DNA of 9,953 nt from Deltaproteobacteria bacterium (GTDB lineage: Bacteria > Desulfobacterota > Desulfobaccia > Desulfobaccales > Desulfobaccaceae), in NCBI GenBank assembly GCA_016874895.1, contig VGSX01000115.1, forward strand, positions 1 to 9,953. The letters run 5' to 3'. Under the pieces are notes generated by a model that was given only the letters and a program-made list of their open reading frames with translations, ran no database searches and was not told the DNA's origin. Shown here one piece after another: positions 1 through 6,676 of the stretch. Each line of letters opens with the position of its first letter. Position 1 is the stretch's first letter. The position numbers and the translations under genes were made by a program.

Positions 1-534
1 ATTTTTGACGTGCTGGGCGGTCTCGATGCTCCGGCGGCCCGGCTCCACCACCACGATGAGCTTGTCCACGCTCTTGGCCGTGGCCCGCCCCAGGTGCTCG
101 ATGCCCGCCTCCATGTCCATCACCACCACCTCGTCCCGGAACAGCACCAGGTGCGTCACCAGGGTGCGCAGCAGCACGCTCTCCGGGCAGATGCAACCGC
201 TGCCCCCCTTTTTGACCCCGCCCAGCACCATCAACTTGACCCCGTCGATGGTTGTGGAAAATTTATCCGGGATATCGTCCACTTTGGGGTTTAATTTAAA
301 AAAACCGCCCATGGTGCCAGGCGTGGATTCCGTCCGCTCCGCCACCAATTCTTTCATCTCGGAGATGGGCGTGATGTTCTCCGGATGGGGTATCCCCAAG
401 GCCGTGGCCAGGTTGGCGTCGGGATCGGCGTCAATGGCCAGCACCTTTTTCCCCTGGTCCCGGAAATATTTGATCAGGAGAGCGGACAACGTCGTCTTGC
501 CCACCCCCCCCTTGCCGCTCACTGCTACCTTCAT
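1..534 (-). CDS. cooC: CooC-type CO dehydrogenase maturation ATPase (partial, C-terminus outside window)
   Basis: This is a P-loop ATPase of the MinD/NifH/CooC group. CooC proteins support nickel insertion into the active-site cluster of anaerobic CO dehydrogenase in the cytoplasm. The 178 visible codons start at ATG 534 and stay open to the left edge. The deviant Walker A motif GKGGVGKTT is at residues 7-15, the switch-like DADPDANL at 35-42, and VVMDMEAGIEHLGR follows later. A Cys-x-Cys pair (residues 114 and 116, in GGSGCICPE) matches the CxC that CooC proteins use for metal-dependent dimerisation and that MinD lacks. A strong Shine-Dalgarno sequence (GGGAGGA, complement of 544-550) supports the start. 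The gene is divergent from the thioesterase at 721. A NifH- or Mrp-like relative is less likely given the placement of CxC and the VLGGVKKGGSGC segment. Whether a CODH gene lies beyond the edge cannot be seen. Confidence 0.9.
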   Translation of the reverse strand, partial: MKVAVSGKGGVGKTTLSALLIKYFRDQGKKVLAIDADPDANLATALGIPHPENITPISEMKELVAERTESTPGTMGGFFKLNPKVDDIPDKFSTTIDGVKLMVLGGVKKGGSGCICPESVLLRTLVTHLVLFRDEVVVMDMEAGIEHLGRATAKSVDKLIVVVEPGRRSIETAQHVKN

Positions 535-603
535 TATTATGCATCCTCCCTGAAAATTTTCTGCCGCCGCAGTAATGGATTATTATTACGGAGGAATTAT
601 TTA

Positions 604-633
604 ATAATACTACCCTAACCACCCGCAGAACAA
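604..633 (-). promoter_or_regulatory. candidate sigma-70 promoter for cooC
   Basis: Read on the minus strand, TTGTTC (628-633) and TATTAT (604-609) are separated by 18 nt. The -10 matches consensus at five of six bases and the -35 at three. It lies about 70 nt upstream of the cooC start in the AT-rich divergent gap 535-720. This is a pattern match only. Confidence 0.35.
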
Positions 634-638
634 TTTTC

Positions 639-679
639 AAGATCGACGCCTTGATCTTATAGTCCCGGGGTGATTAAAT
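639..679 (+). promoter_or_regulatory. candidate promoter with overlapping inverted repeat upstream of the thioesterase
   Basis: TTGATC (651-656) and TTAAAT (674-679) have a 17-nt spacer and each matches the sigma-70 consensus at four of six positions. A 6-bp inverted repeat, AAGATC (639-644) and GATCTT (653-658), overlaps the -35 and could be a repressor site. Both readings are weak; the arms are short and could be chance. Confidence 0.25.
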
Positions 680-720
680 AATCTGAAACGTTCTGATATG
701 AAAGAAAAAAGGCTCATACA

Positions 721-1152
721 ATGTCACACGCTTATCAGCCCCTGACAACAGAACAGGAGGCCCGGGTCCGGGACCGCATCGCCCATAACCCGTTCATCGC
801 CTCCATGGACATCGAGGTTCCCGACCTGGGGATAGGCTACGCCAGATTCCTCATGCCTTTTAAGCCTGGGATGGCCAACTCCATCGGCCTGCTCCAGGGA
901 GGGATGATCGCCGCTCTGGCCGATGAGGCGGTGGCCTATGCCCTGTGGTCCCTGGTGCCGGAGGGGGAATTGATCAGCACCGTGGAGCTGAAAATCAACT
1001 TCCTGGCCCCGGTGCGCCAGGGTCCCGTCGAAGCCGTGGCTCGCATCGCCAGGCGGGGCCGAACCATCTCTTTGGGGGAAGTGGACGTCCGGGAAAAGGA
1101 TCAACTTGTAGCCAAGGGGCTGTTTACCTATATCCACCTGCAGCCGCGGTGA
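721..1152 (+). CDS. PaaI-family hotdog-fold thioesterase
   Basis: A 143-residue single-domain hotdog protein, the usual size for PaaI/YdiI-like acyl-CoA thioesterases, which act as cytoplasmic multimers and hydrolyse acyl- or aryl-CoA esters. The family signature is seen at residues 53-70 (NSIGLLQGGMIAALADEA), with the acidic residue of the hotdog helix (D68) and a following beta strand VELKINFLAPV (residues 88-98). Many PaaI enzymes have His before the GG; here it is Gln59, so the substrate set may differ. A modest purine-rich ribosome site (AAAAGG, ending 8 nt before the ATG) supports the start. It is divergent from cooC and converges on the peptidase gene. The physiological substrate is not evident from context. 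Confidence 0.83.
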   Translation: MSHAYQPLTTEQEARVRDRIAHNPFIASMDIEVPDLGIGYARFLMPFKPGMANSIGLLQGGMIAALADEAVAYALWSLVPEGELISTVELKINFLAPVRQGPVEAVARIARRGRTISLGEVDVREKDQLVAKGLFTYIHLQPR

Positions 1153-1184
1153 CGGGTTTCCGGTTTTGAGTTTTCGGCTTTAGC

Positions 1185-1303
1185 GCGCGAATCTTCCCGT
1201 AGGGGCAGGCCCCCGTGCCTGCCGGCGGGAGCCATGTAGTGGCGCCGCCGGAGGAGGAAAAGGCGCGAATCTTCCCGTAGGGGCAGGCCCCCGTGCCTGC
1301 CCC
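1185..1303. repeat. two identical 39-nt palindromic repeat copies flanking a third inverted repeat
   Basis: Positions 1185-1223 and 1263-1301 are identical over 39 nt (period 78). Each copy contains a hairpin. In the left copy GGCAGGC (1204-1210) pairs with GCCTGCC (1217-1223). In the right copy flanking bases lengthen the stem to 9 bp, GGGGCAGGC (1280-1288) with GCCTGCCCC (1295-1303). The 39-nt spacer has its own arms, CCGGCGG (1222-1228) and CCGCCGG (1245-1251). The block fills the convergent gap between the thioesterase stop and the peptidase stop (1309). It resembles the dispersed REP-like palindromes of many environmental genomes. It may also block read-through from both sides, although no T-tract follows. 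Confidence 0.85.
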
Positions 1304-1308
1304 CTAAT

Positions 1309-2436
1309 CTACTCGAATTCATAAAACTGCAGACTCTGGTTGAGGATCTGGGCGCCATTCTCCTGGATCAGGATCATATTCTCCAGGCGCACCCCGCCCC
1401 ATTCCGGCAGATAGATGCCCGGCTCCACGGTGGTCACCATACCGGCCTGCAGTTCCACGGCCCGCTCCGCCACGGGGCTGAGACTGGGATTTTCATGGAC
1501 GGCCAGGCCGACGCCGTGCCCCAGGGAGTGGCCGAAGGCCTCCCGATAACCCGCGGCTTCGATAACCTCCCGGGCCAGGCCATCCGCCGCATCGGTCTTC
1601 ATCCCGGCCCGGATGCCGGCCTCGGCCTGTTGTTGGGCCCGGCGCACCACGGTATAGATCTCCTTGAAACGCTCGTCAGGCTCGCCCAGGATAAAGGTCC
1701 GGGTCATGTCCGAGCAATAGCCCCCAGAGATTGCCCCCAGATCGAGGATAATAGGCTCCCCGTTTTTCAGGCGCCGCTCTCCCGGATGGTGATGCGGCCG
1801 GGCGCTGTTAGGGCCGGAAGCCACCATGGGGGCAAAGGACGGCCCCTCGGCCCCGGCTGCTTTCAGGGCCGTCTCGATCATCCAGGCCACCTCCTGCTCG
1901 CTCAGACCGGGCCGCAGACCTGCCCCTACCTCGGCCATAACCTTCTCAGTGATGGCCAAGGATTTTTTGATTAAGTCAATCTCCTCCTGGTCTTTTACAG
2001 CCCGCAGGCGTTCCACCATATGCTCCACCGGCTCCCAGACCGCCTGCAAACCCGCAGCCTCGGTCTCCTGGGCGATTCTCTGGTAGGAAGCATAGGTCAG
2101 GTAAGCAGCCTCAAAACCGGAGCGCTTCAACCCGTGCCGCTGGAGCAGTTCCGGCAATAACTTGGCCAGCCCCTTGGGGTAGAGCTGCACCTCGAAATGG
2201 GGCGCTTCGGCTGTGGCCCAGTCCCGGTAGCGAAAATCCGTCAGCAGATAAGCCGACTCCTGGGTTATGAAAAGACAGCCGCTGGATTCGTTGACATGGG
2301 AATCCTTGGCGGTAAAGCCGCTCAGGTAGCACCGGTTTTCAGGACAGAGAACGAGTAGACCGTCCAGGTCGGCATCGGCCAGGAGACACCGCACGGCGAC
2401 CAGTCGCTCTTTGCTGGGCGTAATGTCTCGTTTCAT
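1309..2436 (-). CDS. M24-family Xaa-Pro dipeptidase/aminopeptidase
   Basis: A 375-residue cytoplasmic metallopeptidase that removes or splits residues next to proline. It has the two-domain layout of PepQ/PepP-like proteins: a creatinase N-terminal domain (about residues 8-140) and a pita-bread catalytic domain (about 150-370). All five metal ligands of the M24 family are visible: D232 (ILDLGA), D243 (CSDMTRT), H307 (GHSLGHGVG), E338 (TTVEPGIY) and E352 (VRLENM). The conserved PHHHP segment (214-218) and H314 are also present, so it should be catalytically competent. The length suits a bacterial PepQ-type enzyme. The ATG at 2436 has only a weak GAGA-type ribosome site. It follows the COG3635 gene after a 281-nt repeat-containing gap, so co-transcription with the hom cluster is uncertain. 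Choosing between dipeptidase and aminopeptidase from sequence alone is not safe. Confidence 0.9.
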   Translation of the reverse strand: MKRDITPSKERLVAVRCLLADADLDGLLVLCPENRCYLSGFTAKDSHVNESSGCLFITQESAYLLTDFRYRDWATAEAPHFEVQLYPKGLAKLLPELLQRHGLKRSGFEAAYLTYASYQRIAQETEAAGLQAVWEPVEHMVERLRAVKDQEEIDLIKKSLAITEKVMAEVGAGLRPGLSEQEVAWMIETALKAAGAEGPSFAPMVASGPNSARPHHHPGERRLKNGEPIILDLGAISGGYCSDMTRTFILGEPDERFKEIYTVVRRAQQQAEAGIRAGMKTDAADGLAREVIEAAGYREAFGHSLGHGVGLAVHENPSLSPVAERAVELQAGMVTTVEPGIYLPEWGGVRLENMILIQENGAQILNQSLQFYEFE

Positions 2437-2454
2437 AAGAGTTCTCTGCTGTCA

Positions 2455-2627
2455 CTCATAGGCCAAGGCCCCTCCCACAAGTCTTGAAGCGGCTGCTGCC
2501 CGGTGCCAGTTCAAAGGCGGGATGCGCTATAGTATAAACTTTTCAGGACAGTTCCTCATAGGCCGGGGGCCCACCCGTAAAGCATGAAAAGGTTGTTTGA
2601 AGGCGGGATGCGCTACGCTTTCCCGCC
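2455..2627. repeat. imperfect ~100-nt tandem duplication with a palindromic element
   Basis: The gap 2437-2717 holds two related segments. CTCATAGGCC occurs at 2455-2464 and again exactly 100 nt later at 2555-2564. The 16-mer AAGGCGGGATGCGCTA occurs at 2514-2529 and 2600-2615. The second copy continues into a palindrome, GGCGGGA (2602-2608) with TCCCGCC (2621-2627), while the first copy lacks the closing arm. This looks like a decayed duplication of a dispersed intergenic palindrome. I see no gene in it. Confidence 0.7.
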
Positions 2628-2717
2628 CTACAAAGTGAACTTCTCGAAGCAGGAAATGGGAGTATGGCCTTCCCGGAGGAAGCCGAGAGCCTGACTCACC
2701 GGCTCCCATGGAATTTA

Positions 2718-3920
2718 TTAACGCTCCACCAGCCGGGGCAGGAGCAGAAAGGCTTTGTCGATGAACAGGCCCGAGGCTTCTGCGGCGAACTCGTTGAAAC
2801 GACTGGGTCTGGTCCCCAGGGACTGCCGGGAATCGTACAGGGCAAAGGGCACGGGTTCCGGAGAATGGGTTTTCAGGCTCAGGGGCGTCCGGTGATCCGG
2901 CATGAGCAGAACCCGGTGCGGCCCCAGGGCTTTCAGACCCTGGAGCATGGGCCCCACCACTTTAGCGTCAAAATCCTCAATAGCCTGGAGTTTGTTCTGC
3001 AAGTCGCCGCTGTGGCCGGCCTCATCCGGGGCCTCCACGTGGAGATAGACGAAATCCATGGTCTTGAGAGCATCCAGCGCGGCCGCCACCTTCCCGGCAT
3101 AGTTGGTGTCCAAATACCCGGTGGCGCCGGGCACCAGAATGGGTTTCAGCCCTGCATAAATTCCTATGCCCCTCATCAGGTCCACCGCCGAAATGACCGC
3201 CCCGGTGATGCCATAGAGCTCCTGGAGGGTCGGCACCTGGGGCGCCCGCCCCTGCCCCCAGAGCCAGATGGAGGTGGCCGGTTTCTGGCCCCGCTCTTGC
3301 CGCAAACGGTTCACCGGGTGATGGGCCAGATGGGACCAGGAGGACTTGATCAGCTCCAGAAGAGGCTTTTCTTTCCCCTCTTCGGCCAGATAAGACCTCA
3401 CACTCTGCCCCGTCAGGTCATGGGGCGGGTAGGTCTTCCAGTCCTCCTGTCCCCCTTGCCAGACCAACAGGTGCCGGTAGCTTACCCCGGGGTAGAACCT
3501 CCGGGAGCCATTCCCCATGGTCTGGTTGAGGCTTTCGATCAGTTCCCGGGCTTCCTCGCTGCTGATATGGCCGGCGCTGTAATCCTCCATGAGGATATCA
3601 CCGCCAGGCACATGGCGGAGGGTCACCAGGTTGCACCGAAAAGCCACTTCCTGGATGGCCAGGCTCACCCCCAGGCTGGCGGCTTCCAGGGGCGCCCGCC
3701 CGGTGTGATAGACGGTGGGATCATAGCCCATGATGGAGAGGTTCGCCACATCGCTGCCCGGCTCCATCCCCTCGGGAATAGTGCGGGCCAGGCCCAACTC
3801 ACCCTGAGTCGCCAGGAAATCCATATTGGGAGTATCGGCTGCGGCCAGCGGGGTGCGGTTATGCAATTCCGCCACCGGGTAATCCGCCATGCCGTCACCG
3901 ATGAGTATGACATATTTCAT
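2718..3920 (-). CDS. COG3635 (ApgM-like) alkaline-phosphatase-superfamily phosphomutase; possible homoserine kinase analogue
   Basis: A 400-residue member of the archaeal-type cofactor-independent phosphoglycerate mutase family. The two-metal site of the alkaline phosphatase superfamily is complete: D9 (IGDGMAD), nucleophile S56 (EPGSDVANLS), D299 and H303 (EAPDEAGH), D342 and H343 (MPDH) and H352 (KTHS). Standard annotation would be 2,3-bisphosphoglycerate-independent phosphoglycerate mutase. Placement directly after an aminotransferase and homoserine dehydrogenase on the same strand supports the other role proposed for COG3635 proteins, an alternative homoserine kinase in threonine synthesis. 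The choice of function is inference; the family is not. The ATG at 3920 has a weak AGAGAAAG ribosome site. It is separated from hom by 135 nt holding two strong hairpins (3960-4031), which could reduce its expression relative to hom. Confidence 0.88.
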   Translation of the reverse strand: MKYVILIGDGMADYPVAELHNRTPLAAADTPNMDFLATQGELGLARTIPEGMEPGSDVANLSIMGYDPTVYHTGRAPLEAASLGVSLAIQEVAFRCNLVTLRHVPGGDILMEDYSAGHISSEEARELIESLNQTMGNGSRRFYPGVSYRHLLVWQGGQEDWKTYPPHDLTGQSVRSYLAEEGKEKPLLELIKSSWSHLAHHPVNRLRQERGQKPATSIWLWGQGRAPQVPTLQELYGITGAVISAVDLMRGIGIYAGLKPILVPGATGYLDTNYAGKVAAALDALKTMDFVYLHVEAPDEAGHSGDLQNKLQAIEDFDAKVVGPMLQGLKALGPHRVLLMPDHRTPLSLKTHSPEPVPFALYDSRQSLGTRPSRFNEFAAEASGLFIDKAFLLLPRLVER

Positions 3921-3959
3921 AATCGGTCAGCTTTCTCTAACTCAAGAAAATTTTTGGGG

Positions 3960-3994
3960 TTCCTTGTTCCCAAGGGCAACTTGGGAACAAGGAA
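3960..3994. repeat. 15-bp perfect stem-loop between hom and the COG3635 gene
   Basis: TTCCTTGTTCCCAAG (3960-3974) is exactly complementary to CTTGGGAACAAGGAA (3980-3994) across a 5-nt loop (GGCAA). It lies 40 nt upstream of the COG3635 start on its transcript. Read from hom the 3' side runs into CCCCAAAAATTTTC, not a clean T-tract, so terminator action would be partial at best. It is more probably a dispersed palindrome, an mRNA stabiliser or an attenuating structure. Confidence 0.85.
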
Positions 3995-4002
3995 TAAAAT
4001 GC

Positions 4003-4031
4003 GGTGGCACAGGCTGCCAGCCTGTGCTACC
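4003..4031. repeat. 13-bp stem-loop just downstream of hom
   Basis: GCACAGGCT (4007-4015) pairs with AGCCTGTGC (4019-4027) over a 3-nt loop. The stem extends through a G-T pair (4006/4028) to GGT (4003-4005) and ACC (4029-4031). It begins 24 nt after the hom stop. On the hom strand it is followed by GCATTTTATTCC, a loosely T-rich tail, so weak termination is possible. The element differs in sequence from its neighbour at 3960-3994. Confidence 0.8.
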
Positions 4032-4055
4032 CTATTAACGGCCTGTAACCATTCT

Positions 4056-5381
4056 TTAAATCTGAGCTGCGTCGAGATTGGGATCCTCGATGCGGATGAG
4101 AATGGCTTGTTCAGTGATGATATCCAGTTGCTGGATTTCGGCCAGGGCCTGCTGGATATGGGCCTCCCTGGCCTCGTGGGTGATCATCACCACCGGAACG
4201 GAACTGCGGATTTCTCTTCCCTTTTGGATCACTGCGGCGATGCTGATCTCGTACTTTGCCAGGATGCCGGAAATCTTGGACAACACCCCAGGCCGGTCCC
4301 GGGCTGCGAAGCGGATGTAGTAATTTGTTACAATTTCCGCCAGAGGCTTCACCAAACGGCGGTTTTGGGCCGCGTCATTAACCCCCAGGGGCGGCACCCG
4401 GCCGGGCACACCGTGGCTGATCTTATAAGCCAGATCGATGAGGTCCGCGGCCACGGCGCTGGCGGTGGGCATCATGCCTGCCCCCCGGCCATAGAGCAGC
4501 ACCGGGCCCACTGCATCGCCGGTGATGTATACGGCGTTTTGAACCCCGGAAACGCTGGCCATGATATGATCCAGAGGCAGCATGGTGGGATGCACTCGAG
4601 CCTCCACCCGCTGCCCATCGTCCCGGGTGATGGCCAGTAGTTTGATCTGGTAGCCGAACTCCCGGGCAAACTGAATATCGATGGGCTTTAAGCGGGTTAT
4701 CCCTTCGATATGAATGGCGGGAAAATCAATCCGGGTGCCGTAGGCCAAGGCCATGAGAATGGCAAGTTTGTGGGCCGCGTCGATCCCCTCCACATCCAGG
4801 GTGGGATCGGCCTCGGCAAACCCCTTTTCCTGGGCCTCTTTCAGGGCGACCTCAAAAGACGCCCCCTCGGAACTCATTTTGGTGAGAATGTAATTCGAAG
4901 TGCCGTTGAGGATGCCGAAGAGCTCGGAGATGGCATTGGCCGCCAAACCCTGGCGCAGGGCCAGGATCAGGGGGATGCCGCCGCAGACGCTGGCCTCAAA
5001 ACCGATTTCCACCCCAACCTGGGACGCTTTCTGAAAAACTTCATTGCCATGGTGGGCCAGCAGGGCCTTATTGGCCGTCACCACGTGTTTGCCCCGCTCC
5101 AGGGCAGTCATCACCAGTTCATAGGCATCCGTGACGCCGCCGATGAGCTCCACCACGATGTCTATTTCTGGATCAGCCAAAATTTCCTGGACGTTTTGGG
5201 TGAGCAAGGCCGGGGCCACGGCCACGGGGCGGGGCCGGTCCAGATCGATATCCGCCACTTTTTTGAGCACCAGGGGCGCCCCGAGTCTCCGCTGGAATCT
5301 CTCGGCGTGCTCCAGGAGCAGGCGGACCACGCCGCTGCCCACGGTTCCGAAACCTATGAGGCCGACCTGAACGGGTCTCAC
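4056..5381 (-). CDS. hom: homoserine dehydrogenase with C-terminal ACT domain
   Basis: It catalyses NAD(P)H-dependent reduction of aspartate semialdehyde to homoserine, the branch step to threonine and methionine, in the cytoplasm. The protein has 441 residues, like monofunctional bacterial Hom proteins. A Rossmann nucleotide site is at residues 8-17 (LIGFGTVGSG). Catalytic lysines are in VVTANKALL (K105) and DAAHKLAIL (K205), and the substrate-binding block GFAEADPTLDVEGID covers 187-201. An ACT regulatory domain spans about 353-432 (YYIRFAARDRPGVLSKI), consistent with threonine feedback. No aspartokinase domain is attached. The start is GTG (5379-5381), which overlaps the TGA of the aminotransferase in GTGA, with an AGGGG ribosome site inside the upstream gene, so translational coupling is likely. 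The usual SVAGG substrate loop reads SVCGG (residues 131-135), a minor variation. Confidence 0.96.
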   Translation of the reverse strand: MRPVQVGLIGFGTVGSGVVRLLLEHAERFQRRLGAPLVLKKVADIDLDRPRPVAVAPALLTQNVQEILADPEIDIVVELIGGVTDAYELVMTALERGKHVVTANKALLAHHGNEVFQKASQVGVEIGFEASVCGGIPLILALRQGLAANAISELFGILNGTSNYILTKMSSEGASFEVALKEAQEKGFAEADPTLDVEGIDAAHKLAILMALAYGTRIDFPAIHIEGITRLKPIDIQFAREFGYQIKLLAITRDDGQRVEARVHPTMLPLDHIMASVSGVQNAVYITGDAVGPVLLYGRGAGMMPTASAVAADLIDLAYKISHGVPGRVPPLGVNDAAQNRRLVKPLAEIVTNYYIRFAARDRPGVLSKISGILAKYEISIAAVIQKGREIRSSVPVVMITHEAREAHIQQALAEIQQLDIITEQAILIRIEDPNLDAAQI

Positions 5382-6559
5382 TCTTTTTTCCCCTGTATGA
5401 CGTGCCGGAAACCGCGGATGGCCTGATTGATTCTATGAGAGTTTTCCACCAGAGCGAAGCGGACATAGTCATCGCCGTATTCACCGAATCCCAGTCCCGG
5501 CGACACCGCCACTTTGGCCTCCCGGATGAGCATCTTGCAGAATTCCACCGACTTGAGATGGCGGAATTTTTTGGGAATCTTGGCCCAGACAAACATGGTC
5601 CCCTTGGGCGGTTCCACCCGCCAACCGATGCGGTTCATCCCCCGGCACAGGGCGTCCCGGCGCTCTTTGTAGACATTAACGATCTCTTCCACACAGTCAT
5701 AAGGACCGTTGAGGGCAATAATACTGGCAATCTGGATCGGTTGAAACACGCCATAATCCAGGTAGCTCTTGATGCGGGTCAAGGCATGCACCAGCCGCTT
5801 ATTGCCGCAGACAAATCCCAGGCGCCATCCCGGCATACTGTAGCTTTTGGAAAGGGAGAACAACTCCACCCCTACTTCTTTGGCCCCCGGAACCTGCAGA
5901 AAGCTGGGCGCCACGTAGCCGTCGAAGACCAGGTCGGCATAAGCGAAGTCGTGCACCACCAGGATCTGATTCTCCTGGGCAAAGGCCACGATCTTCTTGA
6001 AAAATTCCAGGTCCACCACTGCGGTCGTGGGGTTGTGGGGATAGGAGATAATGAGCATCTTGGGCCGGGGGCGGATCAGTCGGGTAATGGTGGACATATC
6101 CTCAAAAAAGTCCCGGTCCGGGTCCAGGGGAATACTCACCAGGTCGGCCCCCGCGATAACCACCGAATAGGCATGAATAGGATAGGTGGGATTGGGCACC
6201 AGCACCACGTTGCCGGGTCCGGTGGTGGCCAGCACCAGGTGCGACAGCCCCTCCTTGGCCCCGATGGTGGCGATGGCCTCGGTTTCCGGGTCTATGTCCA
6301 CATCGAAGCGCCGTTTATACCAGCTGGAAATGGCCTCCCTCAGCTTCGGTATCCCCCGGGAGGCGGAATAGCGGTGGTTGTGCCCCAACTTAGCCGCTTC
6401 AATCAGCTTGTCCACCACATGCTGGGGGGTTGGCAGATCAGGGTTGCCCATCCCCAGGTCAATAATATCCTCACCTCTGCGCCGGGCTTCCATTTTTAGC
6501 GCGTTGACCGTGGCAAAAACGTATTCCGGCAACCGTTGTAATCGGGGGAATTCTTCCAT
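5378..6559 (-). CDS. class I/II PLP-dependent aminotransferase, AlaC-like
   Basis: A 393-residue fold-type I aminotransferase. The PLP site is complete: Schiff-base K238 in SLSKSYSMPGWRLG, N176 in YPHNPT, D204 and Y207 in VVHDFAYADL, R246, and the substrate-carboxylate arginine R367 in DDYVRFALVE. Overall pattern and length are close to AlaC, the glutamate-pyruvate aminotransferase. Relatives in anaerobes are also annotated as aspartate or LL-diaminopimelate aminotransferases, so the amino donor and acceptor are not settled. It is the first gene of the minus-strand cluster and overlaps hom by 4 nt. The partnership with hom suggests a role around aspartate or threonine-pathway amino acids, which is inference. 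The ATG at 6559 is preceded by AAGGGA with 7-nt spacing and by the promoter at 6615-6643. Confidence 0.93.
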   Translation of the reverse strand: MEEFPRLQRLPEYVFATVNALKMEARRRGEDIIDLGMGNPDLPTPQHVVDKLIEAAKLGHNHRYSASRGIPKLREAISSWYKRRFDVDIDPETEAIATIGAKEGLSHLVLATTGPGNVVLVPNPTYPIHAYSVVIAGADLVSIPLDPDRDFFEDMSTITRLIRPRPKMLIISYPHNPTTAVVDLEFFKKIVAFAQENQILVVHDFAYADLVFDGYVAPSFLQVPGAKEVGVELFSLSKSYSMPGWRLGFVCGNKRLVHALTRIKSYLDYGVFQPIQIASIIALNGPYDCVEEIVNVYKERRDALCRGMNRIGWRVEPPKGTMFVWAKIPKKFRHLKSVEFCKMLIREAKVAVSPGLGFGEYGDDYVRFALVENSHRINQAIRGFRHVIQGKKE

Positions 6560-6614
6560 ATACAGGTCCCTTTCTGGTGGGTATCGAGCCCCTCATGGTA
6601 TGCTAACTTCTTTC

Positions 6615-6643
6615 ATTACACCAAAAAACCCGATTTTTGTCAA
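6615..6643 (-). promoter_or_regulatory. strong sigma-70-type promoter of the aminotransferase-hom cluster
   Basis: On the minus strand, a perfect -35 TTGACA (6638-6643) and a -10 TGTAAT (6615-6620, five of six) are separated by exactly 17 nt. Transcription should start near 6608, giving a leader of about 50 nt before the ATG at 6559. The leader shows no evident attenuator or riboswitch, so regulation of this cluster probably lies elsewhere, for example through the ACT domain of Hom. Confidence 0.75.
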
Positions 6644-6676
6644 ACGTATTGATGTCTAAGAGAATATTTCCTGTAA

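Noticed and set aside
1128..1358. Minus-strand open frame of 76 codons with an internal amino-acid repeat
   Set aside because: The repeated peptide is only the translation of the duplicated 39-nt palindrome; the frame overlaps the ends of two real genes.
2664..4640. Long plus-strand open frame (658 codons) across the COG3635 gene and part of hom
   Set aside because: It is antisense to two clearly conserved genes, crosses the hairpin-rich gap, has Pro/Gly/His-rich composition typical of the reverse frame of GC-rich genes, and shows no family signature.
5402..6499. Plus-strand open frame of 365 codons opposite the aminotransferase
   Set aside because: It mirrors a complete PLP aminotransferase; composition is His/Gly/Gln-rich and no motif is recognised. 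It is a shadow of codon bias.
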